Notes under the pieces: model-generated
What the model was told of the DNA's origin: nothing
The model's database searches: none
What the model saw: only the letters and a program-made list of their open reading frames with translations
Assembly: GCA_019163375.1 (NCBI GenBank)
Contig: JAFLKK010000005.1
Coordinates: forward strand, 283,511 to 347,510
Length of the DNA stretch: 64,000 nt
Direction: 5' to 3'
Origin: Paludibacter sp.
GTDB lineage: Bacteria; Bacteroidota; Bacteroidia; Bacteroidales; Paludibacteraceae
Made by a program: the position numbers and the translations under genes
Part shown: piece by piece, positions 8,088 to 16,094 of the stretch
Layout: each line of letters begins with the position of its first letter
Numbering within the stretch: position 1 is the stretch's first letter

Positions 8088-9914
8088 CTATCTATCAAAT
8101 AACTTCTTCAATAAATCCGGTCGTTTCAAGCGATTCAGGTCTTTTATAATCTGATTTTTGAATTCGCCTTTGTACCAGAAAAAGAACTTCCGTTGTTCCA
8201 GTTTTTCATCTTTTGTTTTGGCTGTAAACGTTGGTTCCAGCGTGTAGGGATGAAAACCCGAGTAATAGATTTCGGTAGCCAGCGTCATGGGTGTTGGCGT
8301 AAAATCCTGCACCTGTTCCAGTTTAAAGTCCAGCTTCTTCGTCTGAATAGCCAAATCAGCCATATCCTCGTTGTGACACCCCGGGTGACTGGAGATAAAA
8401 TACGGAATCAATTGCTGATTCAGTCCTGCTTCCCGGTTTATCCTCTCGAATTGCTGCTTGAACTGTCCGAAATAAGCAAACGAAGGTTTGCGCATCAAAT
8501 CCAGCACCGCATCCGACGTATGTTCGGGCGCCACCTTCAACCGTCCGGAAACGTGGTTCGTGATCAACTCGCGAATATATTCAATATGACTTTTATTAAA
8601 CTCATTGTTTTTGGTGTTGCTCAACAGCATATCGTAGCGCACACCACTACCGATAAACGATTTCTTAATGCCCGGCACTTTATCCACCGACCGGTAAATG
8701 TCCAGCAACGGAGTATGATCGGTATTGAGATTAAAGCATACCTTCGGGAATATACACGACGGCTTACGGCATTGTCGGCAGATGTGCTTCTTGATACCCT
8801 TCATGCCGTACATGTTTGCCGATGGGCCGCCCAAGTCGCTTAGATAACCTTTAAAATCGGGCATGGCTGTTATATTTTCCACCTCCTTCAAAATTGATTC
8901 CTTGGAACGCGAAACAATGTGCTTGCCCTGATGCGCCGAGATAGTACAAAACGAGCAACCACCAAAGCAACCCCTGTGCAAATTCACCGAGAACTTAATC
9001 ATTTCGTAAGCCGGAATGGTCTTGCCTTTATATTTCGGGTGAGGCACACGGGTGTAAGGCAAGTCATACGACGCATCCAGTTCGGCTGCGTTGAGCGGTT
9101 CGTAAGGTGGGTTCACCACTATCCAACGATTACCCGCCTTCTGAAGCAGACGTGCCGCATCATATTTATTCGATTCCTGCTCGATGTGCTTAAAGTTCGA
9201 AGCATATAGTTTTTTGTCGGTAAGGCACACATCGTGCGATACCAGCGTAATATCTTTCCATTTCGGGTGCTGAGGAATTTCCTTCGACGCAAATGAAGTC
9301 TGAGGAATATCCGTCATCTCGGCAAAGCTTTTACCTTCTTTGATCTGACGTACCAGTTCCACTACCGGCTTCTCTCCCATTCCGTAAATCAGCAAATCGG
9401 CTTTCGTATCCACCAATATGCTGGGCATTAATTTATCCGACCAATAGTCGTAATGCGTAAACCTACGCAGCGAAGCCTCAATACCCCCAATAAGCAAAGG
9501 TACTTCGGGATACAACTTTTTGATGATATTGGCATAGGTAATGGTGGCATAGTCGGGACGCATGCCCGATTTACCATCCGGTGTGTACGCATCGTCGGAA
9601 CGCAGGCGTTTGTTGGCAGTATAATGATTCACCATCGAGTCCATGTTTCCGGCCGAGATGGCAAAAAACATACGAGGCTTTCCCATTTTCTTGAAATCGC
9701 GCAAGTCGTCGCGCCAGTTTGGTTGTGGTACGATGGCCACCTGTAATCCCTGCGCTTCGAGTATTCGACCAATTACTGCCGCACCAAAAGCAGGATGATC
9801 GATATAGGCATCACCGCTAAAAAGAACGACATCCACCTCACTCCACCCGCGTATTTCGAGTTCTTTTTTGGTAGTGGGAAGGAAATCGGTTAGTTGATAT
9901 ATTTTTGATTGCAT
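8088..9914 (-). CDS. ygiQ: YgiQ family radical SAM protein
   Basis: The frame is open to 9956, but YgiQ proteins begin close to the segment IYQLTDFLPTTKKE, so the ATG at 9914 is chosen (608 residues). The early motif LFSGDAYIDHPAFG and the segment ASLRRFTHYDYW are family hallmarks. The radical SAM cluster motif CxxxCxxC is seen as GCFGGCSFC in the centre of the protein, followed by an accessory set of cysteines (CRQCRKPSC...CFNL) also typical of YgiQ. It therefore should bind one [4Fe-4S] cluster and S-adenosylmethionine and may hold further metal. The cellular reaction is not known. It is a single gene with its own promoter at 10026-10033 and shares a terminator with the convergent AroE-like gene. 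Confidence 0.93.
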   Translation of the reverse strand: MQSKIYQLTDFLPTTKKELEIRGWSEVDVVLFSGDAYIDHPAFGAAVIGRILEAQGLQVAIVPQPNWRDDLRDFKKMGKPRMFFAISAGNMDSMVNHYTANKRLRSDDAYTPDGKSGMRPDYATITYANIIKKLYPEVPLLIGGIEASLRRFTHYDYWSDKLMPSILVDTKADLLIYGMGEKPVVELVRQIKEGKSFAEMTDIPQTSFASKEIPQHPKWKDITLVSHDVCLTDKKLYASNFKHIEQESNKYDAARLLQKAGNRWIVVNPPYEPLNAAELDASYDLPYTRVPHPKYKGKTIPAYEMIKFSVNLHRGCFGGCSFCTISAHQGKHIVSRSKESILKEVENITAMPDFKGYLSDLGGPSANMYGMKGIKKHICRQCRKPSCIFPKVCFNLNTDHTPLLDIYRSVDKVPGIKKSFIGSGVRYDMLLSNTKNNEFNKSHIEYIRELITNHVSGRLKVAPEHTSDAVLDLMRKPSFAYFGQFKQQFERINREAGLNQQLIPYFISSHPGCHNEDMADLAIQTKKLDFKLEQVQDFTPTPMTLATEIYYSGFHPYTLEPTFTAKTKDEKLEQRKFFFWYKGEFKNQIIKDLNRLKRPDLLKKLFDR

Positions 9915-9955
9915 AACTTTTTCTGTAAAAAACACTTCTGTCGACTTTTGGTTCA

Positions 9956-9987
9956 AAAGCGAACAACCGCTTCGAGCGGTTTGTCGC
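9956..9987. repeat. 32-bp palindromic repeat, copy 1
   Basis: The copy begins AAAGCGAACAACCGCTTC and contains the palindromic core AACCGCT-TCG-AGCGGTT. It lies in the leader of ygiQ. Copies 2 and 3 are at 10064-10095 and 11753-11784. Confidence 0.85.
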
Positions 9988-10025
9988 CTTTACGCCGACA
10001 GAATATTGATTTGTTTGTGATGGTG

Positions 10026-10033
10026 CAAAGGTA
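10026..10033 (-). promoter_or_regulatory. Putative -7 element for ygiQ
   Basis: CAAAGGTA on the + strand reads TACCTTTG on the - strand, an exact TAnnTTTG match, about 110 bases before the ATG at 9914. The predicted leader contains repeat copy 1. Confidence 0.55.
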
Positions 10034-10063
10034 CGGAAATAATCGGGTACCGTAAAGTGAGCG

Positions 10064-10095
10064 AAAGCGAACAACCGCTTCAGGCGGTTTGTCGC
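10064..10095. repeat. 32-bp palindromic repeat, copy 2
   Basis: It differs from copy 1 only at the centre (CAGG instead of CGAG). Same orientation, 108 bases further on. Confidence 0.85.
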
Positions 10096-10125
10096 GTTTA
10101 TCATGCGCTGGATAATAGATAACAA

Positions 10126-10197
10126 ATGGGACTCGCTACTTTCAAGTCGCGTTTATTTATGTTGTAATATTCGCGACTTGGAAGTCGCGAGACCCAT
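10126..10197. repeat. Imperfect inverted repeat with nested CGCGACTT palindromes
   Basis: The arms 10126-10151 and 10172-10197 are reverse complements with three mismatches over 26 bases; the right arm is itself nearly palindromic (CGCGACTTGGAAGTCGCG). The 20-base spacer is AT-rich. No gene lies within it. Confidence 0.75.
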
Positions 10198-10227
10198 GCC
10201 AGAGCAAATAAATCTCAAAGACATTCA

Positions 10228-10268
10228 CCGCCCCCGCCGCACTTAGCGACGGGGGCGGTTTTGTTTTT
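10228..10268 (+). terminator. Strong terminator with no recognised upstream gene
   Basis: The 13-base GC-rich arms 10228-10240 and 10246-10258 pair with one G-T wobble across a 5-base loop, then TTTTGTTTTT. The only gene upstream, ygiQ, is on the other strand, so what is terminated here is not clear. Confidence 0.75.
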
Positions 10269-10539
10269 CGGGAGGATAAAAAGTCAGAACGTTAATATGC
10301 TATAATTGTTCAATTATTTTTCAGAAACACATACTTCACTATCATTAATTTCATATATTTGTAGCATTGCAAAACGATGCATATCCGCTCATATACAAAT
10401 AGTTACACACAAAGCATATAACACTTTTTAAGAGTTTTTCCTTGTAACTACAGCGTTTACGCGGAGTGATATTTTGATCCACTTTAGCCATTCTATCGGG
10501 CAGAGAGCTGATAAAAGCACTTCGTCGGAAGAAAATATG

Positions 10540-10559
10540 TTGTAGCAATTTTGCTACAA
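10540..10559. repeat. Short palindrome preceding the tandem array
   Basis: TTGTAGCAA and TTGCTACAA, perfect 9-base arms with a 2-base centre. It resembles the GCAGTTTTGC core of the following array in having a TTTTGC segment. Confidence 0.7.
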
Positions 10560-10585
10560 GGCGTAATAGAAGGCTGAAATAGTGC

Positions 10586-10639
10586 CGCAAAACTGCGGGA
10601 ACACTTCAGGCGTGCCTGAAGTGTTCCCGCAGTTTTGCG
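10586..10639. repeat. Near-perfect 54-bp palindrome (26-bp arms)
   Basis: Bases 10586-10611 and 10614-10639 are exact reverse complements with only GT between them, giving a very stable cruciform or RNA hairpin. The left arm is an inverted copy of the core found in the 42-bp units that follow; the right arm is the start of unit 1. Confidence 0.92.
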
Positions 10640-10806
10640 ACAGGGCATCCGGTGTCCCTGAAACCTTCCCGCAGTTTTGCAACAGTGCTTCCGGCGTCCC
10701 TGAAAGCTTCCCGCAGTTTTGCGACAAGACATCCGGCGTCCCTGAAACCTTGCCGCAGTTTTGCATCAGTGCTTCCGGCGCGCCGGATGTGTTCACGCAG
10801 TTTTGC
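10629..10806. repeat. 42-bp tandem array upstream of the DUF6261 gene
   Basis: The core GCAGTTTTGC starts at 10629, 10671, 10713, 10755 and 10797, exactly every 42 bases; the fifth unit is only its core. The intervening 32 bases alternate between two types: units 1 and 3 (GACA...CATCCGG) and units 2 and 4 (CAGTGCTTCCGG), so there is an 84-bp higher-order period. Unit 4 has changed to an internal palindrome (TCCGGCGCGCCGGA). There are no spacers of CRISPR kind. Because 42 is divisible by 3 several frames are open, but nothing suggests that they are translated. Confidence 0.92.
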
Positions 10807-10892
10807 AACGCGTGAATACCTAGGCAGACTTGTAACGCGTAACTATTTTGTTACCCTTTGTTTCGAACCCTAATTATTAATTTTAAATAAAA

Positions 10893-11633
10893 ATGTCTAT
10901 GAAGAAAATTAAAACAGTGGATTTTTCTAATTTCCAAAACAATGAACATGGTCAGTTTCATTCGGCAATAAGAGATGAAATTACAGCCCAAACTCCCGAA
11001 AAGTTGGGAATTATCAAGTTTTTTCCGTCTTATGTGGCTAATGTGACTGCCGAACTAACCTGTATTGAAGTAGAACAAGGCAGCCAGCATACCAAAGGGA
11101 TTGGAAAAGCGGATTTGTTCAGGGATCAGCTTTATAGGTCGTTTGTATTGCACATCCGCTCGGGTCTTATCGATTACGATCCTGCCATTCAGAGTGCTGC
11201 CGAACGTATTATCCGCATTGTCGATCAGATAGGCGATATGCGCAAAGAGCCGTACAACAAGGAAAGCGAAACGTTAAGCAGTTTTACAAATCAACTGAAT
11301 AGCAATTATGCGGCTGATGTAGCTTTATGCTCGGCAAATGAAAAGTTGAATAAACTGATAGAGGCCAACACTTCATTTATAGCTAACTTTGGTACACGTA
11401 CCGCCGAAGTAGCAGCACGCATAAGTGGAGATGTACGAGTGGCACGTGTTGCAACCGACGTTGACTACAAAAACATCGTCAGTGTAATAAATGCACTTGT
11501 TTTGCTCAATGGTGAAGCCGAATACAGTACATTTATCGATAAGGTAAACTATCAGATTGATTATTACAAAAACACTATCAACAACCGTCGCAGCAAAGGT
11601 ACGGACAAAGCTGAAAGCACTCCGACAATGTAA
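10893..11633 (+). CDS. DUF6261 family protein
   Basis: A 246-residue cytoplasmic protein starting MSMKKIKTVDFSNFQNNEH; the ATG at 10899 is an alternative. The beginning (a K-I-K-x-x-x-F-S-N-x-x-N-x-E-H pattern) and the all-helical composition fit the DUF6261 family of Bacteroidetes, whose function is unknown; the name is from memory of the family's N-terminal pattern and not from a search. No signal peptide, membrane segment or catalytic motif is visible. It follows a palindrome and a 42-bp tandem array by about 90 bases and is followed by a terminator, so it forms a self-contained unit with unusual upstream DNA. Confidence 0.7.
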   Translation: MSMKKIKTVDFSNFQNNEHGQFHSAIRDEITAQTPEKLGIIKFFPSYVANVTAELTCIEVEQGSQHTKGIGKADLFRDQLYRSFVLHIRSGLIDYDPAIQSAAERIIRIVDQIGDMRKEPYNKESETLSSFTNQLNSNYAADVALCSANEKLNKLIEANTSFIANFGTRTAEVAARISGDVRVARVATDVDYKNIVSVINALVLLNGEAEYSTFIDKVNYQIDYYKNTINNRRSKGTDKAESTPTM

Positions 11634-11639
11634 TGGACA

Positions 11640-11744
11640 CAGTAAGTTGCTAATCTTCTTGGCTTACTGTTTCACTCCCGCAAATGACCCATACACCGGC
11701 AGACATTCTGCTTCAAGTTAGGGCATTTGCGGGAGTTTTTATTT
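11640..11744 (+). terminator. Two hairpins, the second a terminator, after the DUF6261 gene
   Basis: CAGTAAG (11640-11646) pairs with CTTACTG (11663-11669). Then a perfect 12-base stem, 11675-11686 with 11724-11735, encloses a 37-base loop and is followed by TTTTTATTT. Confidence 0.7.
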
Positions 11745-11752
11745 AGAAAGCA

Positions 11753-11784
11753 AAAGCGAACAATCGCTTCAAGCGGTTTGTAGC
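11753..11784. repeat. 32-bp palindromic repeat, copy 3
   Basis: It begins AAAGCGAACAATCGCTTC and differs from copy 1 at three positions. Same orientation as copies 1 and 2, and it lies on the other side of the DUF6261 gene. Confidence 0.8.
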
Positions 11785-11806
11785 GGATAGAATTATTTGA
11801 TACAAC

Positions 11807-11989
11807 CACCCCTAAATCCCCTGAAGGGGACTTATAGCTACTTTCGACTCCTATAAGCTCGGTCTATAGATGAGTAGCGTTTATTTAACTCAGATTTAAT
11901 CAACACCTTTAATTAAAAGTAAATCATTTGGGGATACCATTCTTAAGCCCCTTCAGAGCTTGTCCGACTATTGGCGGAGGTTTGGGGTG
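11807..11989. repeat. MITE-like pair of inverted intergenic repeats
   Basis: 11807-11833 (CACCCC...CTGAAGGGGACTT) and 11945-11989 (AAGCCCCTTCAG...TTTGGGGTG) are inverted relative to each other; the right one carries an 18-base insertion. About 110 AT-rich bases separate them, with no gene. The rest of the 11634-12164 gap holds only the terminator, repeat copy 3 and the pepT promoter. Confidence 0.55.
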
Positions 11990-12109
11990 AAAACTAAATT
12001 TCGCAATACACCTTTATCAAGTCAGCTCCAAACCTACTCGTACCACTCCCTTTTTATCTCTCCAATTAACCATAAACATTCTGTCAATAAAAAACGTTTA
12101 AAAAACGAA

Positions 12110-12137
12110 TTTGTATACCATTTTTTGCGTATTTTTG
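12110..12137 (+). promoter_or_regulatory. Promoter of pepT
   Basis: TTTG at 12110-12113, 16 bases, then TATTTTTG at 12130-12137 (TAnnTTTG). The ATG is 27 bases downstream. Confidence 0.6.
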
Positions 12138-12164
12138 TGTTCAATTATAAAAAACCATACCAAT

Positions 12165-13388
12165 ATGAATATCACCGAACGTTTTTTGAAATATGTGAGT
12201 TTCACTACCACTTCCGATGAGAATACCAATATGACACCCAGCACACCGGGTCAAATGATTTTTGCTAACTACCTGGTGGATGAGCTGAAGTCAATTGGGC
12301 TAACCGAAGTGGATGTAGATAAAAATGGCTATATAATGGCCACTTTGCCGGCTAATATCCAAAAAGAAGTACCTACTATAGGGTTTATTGCTCACATGGA
12401 TACCAGTCCGGATATGAGTGGAAAAAACCCAAAACCGCGCATAGTTGCAAATTACGACGGAAACAATATCGTTCTTAACGAAGAAAAAGCCATAGTACTT
12501 GAAACTGCAAAATATCCGGAAATTCTGATGTATATTGGTCAGGATATCGTGGTAACCGATGGTAATACGCTACTTGGAGCTGATGACAAAGCGGGACTTG
12601 CCGAAATTGTAAGTGCCATGGAGTACCTGGTAGCACATCCCGAAATTAAACACGGAAAGATTCGCGTAGGCTTTACCCCCGACGAAGAAATCGGACAAGG
12701 TGCCGACCATTTCGATGTAGAGAAATTTGGAGCTGAATGGGCTTATACTATGGACGGTGGCGAAATAGGCGAGCTGGAATTTGAAAATTTCAACGCTGCT
12801 TCGGCAAAAGTAACCTTTAAAGGCGTAAACGTTCACCCGGGCTATGCTCGCCACAAAATGCTGAACTCTATGCGCGTGGCACATCAGTTTGCCAGCATGA
12901 TTCCTCGTCACGAAACACCCGAACATACCGAAGGCTACGAAGGCTTCTTCCACCTTACCAATATGGAAGGAACGGTTGAAAAATCATCGCTCAGCTATAT
13001 CATCCGCGACCACGACCGCGATCGTTTCGAACGTCGTAAAAAAGAATTTGCGCATTTGGTGAATAAAATCAATGCCGAGTTTGGCGATGGTACAGCCACG
13101 TTGGAGCTACGCGATCAATACTATAATATGCGCGAAAAAATTGAACCGGTAATGCACATTATCGACCTTGCCTTCAATGCCATGAATGATGTGGGTGTTA
13201 CACCAAAAGTGAAACCAATACGTGGTGGAACCGATGGTTCACGTCTGTCGTACATGGGACTTCCTTGTCCGAACATTTTTGCGGGTGGTCATAATTTCCA
13301 CGGTCGCTTCGAATTTGTACCCGTTCAATCGATGGAAAAAGCCATGCAGGTTATTGTCAAAATTGCCGAATCGGTTACACTAGATTAG
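12165..13388 (+). CDS. pepT: Peptidase T (tripeptide aminopeptidase)
   Basis: The open frame extends to 12111, but the first 18 codons overlap the promoter; the ATG at 12165 gives 407 residues, matching E. coli PepT (408). The M20 metallopeptidase ligands are seen in order: [11 protein letters not shown] (first His and catalytic Asp), [13 protein letters not shown] (bridging Asp), TPDEEIGQG (catalytic Glu and Glu ligand), and [15 protein letters not shown] near the C terminus (last His). The dimerisation domain lies between. PepT removes the N-terminal residue from tripeptides in the cytoplasm with two zinc ions. gcvT follows 56 bases later on the same strand and may be cotranscribed, although no functional link is evident. 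Confidence 0.95.
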   Translation: MNITERFLKYVSFTTTSDENTNMTPSTPGQMIFANYLVDELKSIGLTEVDVDKNGYIMATLPANIQKEVPTIGFIAHMDTSPDMSGKNPKPRIVANYDGNNIVLNEEKAIVLETAKYPEILMYIGQDIVVTDGNTLLGADDKAGLAEIVSAMEYLVAHPEIKHGKIRVGFTPDEEIGQGADHFDVEKFGAEWAYTMDGGEIGELEFENFNAASAKVTFKGVNVHPGYARHKMLNSMRVAHQFASMIPRHETPEHTEGYEGFFHLTNMEGTVEKSSLSYIIRDHDRDRFERRKKEFAHLVNKINAEFGDGTATLELRDQYYNMREKIEPVMHIIDLAFNAMNDVGVTPKVKPIRGGTDGSRLSYMGLPCPNIFAGGHNFHGRFEFVPVQSMEKAMQVIVKIAESVTLD

Positions 13389-13444
13389 TTCTATCAGAAA
13401 ATACATATATTAAAAACTGTCATCATACAATCCGACTTTTAGAA

Positions 13445-14518
13445 ATGAAAACAACTCCATTTACTGATCTTCACATTGCTTTAGGAGCGAAAATGCACGA
13501 ATTTGCTGGTTATAATATGCCTATCGAATATCCAAGCGGAATAACCGACGAACATCTGACCGTACGCGGTGGCGTGGGAGTTTTTGATGTTTCGCACATG
13601 GGTGAGTTCTGGGTAAAAGGCCCTAATGCATTGGCTTTTCTTCAGAAAGTAACCTCGAATGATGTTTCTATTCTGCCTATCGGCAAAGCGCAATACTCTT
13701 GTTTCCCGAACGGAAAAGGCGGTATTGTGGACGACCTGCTGGTTTACCACTACGAAAGCAACAAGTACTTATTGGTGGTCAACGCTTCGAATATTGAAAA
13801 AGACTGGAACTGGTGCGTAGCTAACAATACCGAAGGGGCCGTTCTCGAAAATGCATCCTATCATATGGCACAATTGGCTGTTCAGGGACCAAAAGCCACT
13901 GAACTACTTCAAAAACTAACCAAAGTTGACCTCTCAAAAATACCATACTACGGCTTTGCTGTTGGCGATTTTGCTGGTGTATACGAAGTTATTCTTTCGA
14001 ATACGGGTTATACCGGAGCAGGGGGATTTGAGTTGTATTTCTACAACGAATATGGTCCGAAAATTTGGGAAGCCCTTTTCACTGCAGGAGCTGAATTTGG
14101 TATTAAACCTATCGGACTGGGTGCGCGTGATTCATTGCGATTGGAAAAAGGTTATTGCTTATACGGCAATGATATCGACGATACCACTTCGCCGATTGAA
14201 GCAGGTTTAGGTTGGATCACTAAATTTGTGGACGGAAAAGATTTTATCGACCGCCCATTGCTCGAAAAACAAAAAGCCGAAGGTGTTACCCGCAAGTTGG
14301 TTCGCTTTGAACTGAAAGAGCGCGGAATTCCACGTCATGGCTACCAGATAGCAAATGAAAACGACGAAATCATTGGTGAAGTAAGTTCAGGTACCATGTT
14401 GCCCGATACAAAAGTAGGCATTGGTATGGGATATGTACAAGCTGCATACAGCAAACCGGGCTCAACGTTCTTTATCAAGATCAGAGCAAAAAATCTGGAA
14501 GCTACCGTAGTGAAATAA
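13445..14518 (+). CDS. gcvT: Glycine cleavage system T protein (aminomethyltransferase)
   Basis: A 357-residue protein covering the whole T-protein. The start [17 protein letters not shown] and the segment [28 protein letters not shown] are characteristic, as is the [11 protein letters not shown] segment near residue 185 and the [16 protein letters not shown] motif near residue 228. The enzyme transfers the methylene group of aminomethyl-lipoyl H protein to tetrahydrofolate, releasing ammonia. The genes for H and P proteins are not in the window, as is common in Bacteroidales where gcvT stands apart. I see no glycine riboswitch in the short gap before it. A bidirectional terminator follows. 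Confidence 0.96.
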   Translation: MKTTPFTDLHIALGAKMHEFAGYNMPIEYPSGITDEHLTVRGGVGVFDVSHMGEFWVKGPNALAFLQKVTSNDVSILPIGKAQYSCFPNGKGGIVDDLLVYHYESNKYLLVVNASNIEKDWNWCVANNTEGAVLENASYHMAQLAVQGPKATELLQKLTKVDLSKIPYYGFAVGDFAGVYEVILSNTGYTGAGGFELYFYNEYGPKIWEALFTAGAEFGIKPIGLGARDSLRLEKGYCLYGNDIDDTTSPIEAGLGWITKFVDGKDFIDRPLLEKQKAEGVTRKLVRFELKERGIPRHGYQIANENDEIIGEVSSGTMLPDTKVGIGMGYVQAAYSKPGSTFFIKIRAKNLEATVVK

Positions 14519-14537
14519 TCACTCAGTTATACCATAT

Positions 14538-14576
14538 AAAAAAGGCTGTCTCAACTAATTGAAACAGCCTTTTTTG
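14538..14576. terminator. Bidirectional terminator between gcvT and gnd
   Basis: Arms 14538-14554 and 14559-14575 pair with one mismatch; A-tract on the left and T-tract on the right serve both strands. It closes both the pepT-gcvT unit and the long - strand run. Confidence 0.85.
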
Positions 14577-14592
14577 TATCTATTCTGGTAGC

Positions 14593-16047
14593 TTAAACAA
14601 TATACGTTGTAGAAGCAGTATCGCCACCGCGACCAGTCCAGTTGGTATGGAAAAATTCGCCACGTGGTTTATCAATGCGTTCGTAGGTATGAGCACCGAA
14701 GTAATCGCGTTGTGCCTGCAACAAGTTAGCAGGAAGTCTTTCGGTACGCAATCCGTCGAAGTAGCAAAGTGCTGAAGTCAATGCAGGAACAGGTATTCCG
14801 TTGGTAAGTGCAGCAGCACAAACACGACGCCAGCCGGCCTGAGCATTCTCAACAATGTCTTTGAAATGAGGATCCAGTAACAAGTTTTCGAGTGTTGGAT
14901 TTTTATCAAATGCTTTTTTGATGTCGCCCAGGAACACCGAACGGATAATACATCCACCGCGCCACATCAACGCAATGCCACCGTAGTTTAGATTCCACTT
15001 GTATTCGTTGGCAGCTTCCATCATCAGGTTGTAACCTTGTGCATACGAAATGATTTTTGCAGCGAATAGTGCATCTTTTAAGTCGTCAATCAATTGCTTT
15101 TTGTCACCTGTAAAGTTAACTACAGGACCGCTGATCGATTTCGAAGCCAATACGCGCATGTCTTTTTGAGCAGACAAACAACGGGCAAATACTGATTCGC
15201 CAATCAAGGTCAAGGGGATACCAAAGTCGAGTGCCGAAACGGCTGTCCACTTACCGGTACCTTTTTGTCCGGCAGTATCCAGAATTTTTTCTACCAATGG
15301 TGTTCCATCTACATCTTTTACGGCTAAGATATCACGTGTAATTTCAATAAGATACGAATCCAAATCGCCTTTGTTCCATTCTTTGAATACTTCGTGCATT
15401 TCGTCGGCACTTAGTCCAAGTAAATCTTTCATCACCTGATATGCTTCGTTGATAATTTGCATATCACCGTATTCAATACCGTTGTGCACCATTTTTACAA
15501 AATGACCGGCACCGCCTTCGCCTACCCAGTCGCAACAAGGAGTACCATCTTCCACTTTGGCAGATACAGCCTGGAAAATCTCTTTTACAGCAGGCCATGC
15601 AGCAGGCGAACCTCCCGGCATCATCGATGGGCCGAGCAATGCACCTTCTTCGCCACCCGAAACACCGGTACCAACAAATAGAAGACCTTTACTTTCGACA
15701 TATTTTGTTCTGCGGATCGTATCCGGAAAATGGGTATTTCCACCATCAATAATAATATCACCCGCTTCCAGATTCGGAATTAATTGCTCAATAAAATCAT
15801 CTACAGCCTGACCTGCTTTTACAAGCATCATCACCTTACGCGGTTTTTCCAATGAGTCACAAAGCTCTTTGATAGAATGTGCACCAATAAAGTTTTTTCC
15901 GGCGCCACGTCCTGCAATAAATTTATCAACTTTGTCTACCGAACGATTAAATACACCAACAGTAAAACCTTTACTTTCCATGTTCAAGACCAGGTTTTCG
16001 CCCATTACGGCTAAACCGATTAATCCAATATCTGCTAGTTTTTTCAT
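14593..16047 (-). CDS. gnd: 6-phosphogluconate dehydrogenase (decarboxylating)
   Basis: A 484-residue protein, the normal length. The N-terminal Rossmann fold has GLIGLAVMGENL, with the NADP-type NRS after the second strand. The substrate-binding signature GVSGGEEGALLGPSMMPGG and the catalytic Lys in HFVKMVHNGIEYGDMQ are intact, and the C-terminal segment (FFHTNWTGRGG) is complete. It oxidises 6-phosphogluconate to ribulose 5-phosphate and CO2 with reduction of NADP+. It is the last gene of the - strand run, 47 bases after pdxB. Since the run above it makes KDPG-pathway intermediates, its location may be incidental or may link pentose supply to growth on sugar acids. Confidence 0.96.
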   Translation of the reverse strand: MKKLADIGLIGLAVMGENLVLNMESKGFTVGVFNRSVDKVDKFIAGRGAGKNFIGAHSIKELCDSLEKPRKVMMLVKAGQAVDDFIEQLIPNLEAGDIIIDGGNTHFPDTIRRTKYVESKGLLFVGTGVSGGEEGALLGPSMMPGGSPAAWPAVKEIFQAVSAKVEDGTPCCDWVGEGGAGHFVKMVHNGIEYGDMQIINEAYQVMKDLLGLSADEMHEVFKEWNKGDLDSYLIEITRDILAVKDVDGTPLVEKILDTAGQKGTGKWTAVSALDFGIPLTLIGESVFARCLSAQKDMRVLASKSISGPVVNFTGDKKQLIDDLKDALFAAKIISYAQGYNLMMEAANEYKWNLNYGGIALMWRGGCIIRSVFLGDIKKAFDKNPTLENLLLDPHFKDIVENAQAGWRRVCAAALTNGIPVPALTSALCYFDGLRTERLPANLLQAQRDYFGAHTYERIDKPRGEFFHTNWTGRGGDTASTTYIV

Positions 16048-16094
16048 TTATAATTAATTTAATATTTTTATATATAAAATGAATGAATACATTT

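Noticed and set aside
10554-10873. Several overlapping open frames on both strands with repetitive peptides (such as SGVPETFPQFC)
   Set aside because: They arise because a stop-free 42-bp (14-codon) unit is repeated; frames are open on both strands, there is no start signal and the peptide has no domain character.
10893-11633. Assigning DUF6261 gene to a known toxin-antitoxin or phage-defence family
   Set aside because: No catalytic or toxin motif is visible and there is no partner gene; only the unusual upstream DNA is notable.
11960-12220. 86-residue open frame upstream of pepT
   Set aside because: It covers the end of a repeat, the pepT promoter and the start of pepT; no protein features.
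13389-13444. Glycine riboswitch before gcvT
   Set aside because: The gap is only 56 bases and has no paired-domain structure; a tandem glycine riboswitch would not fit.
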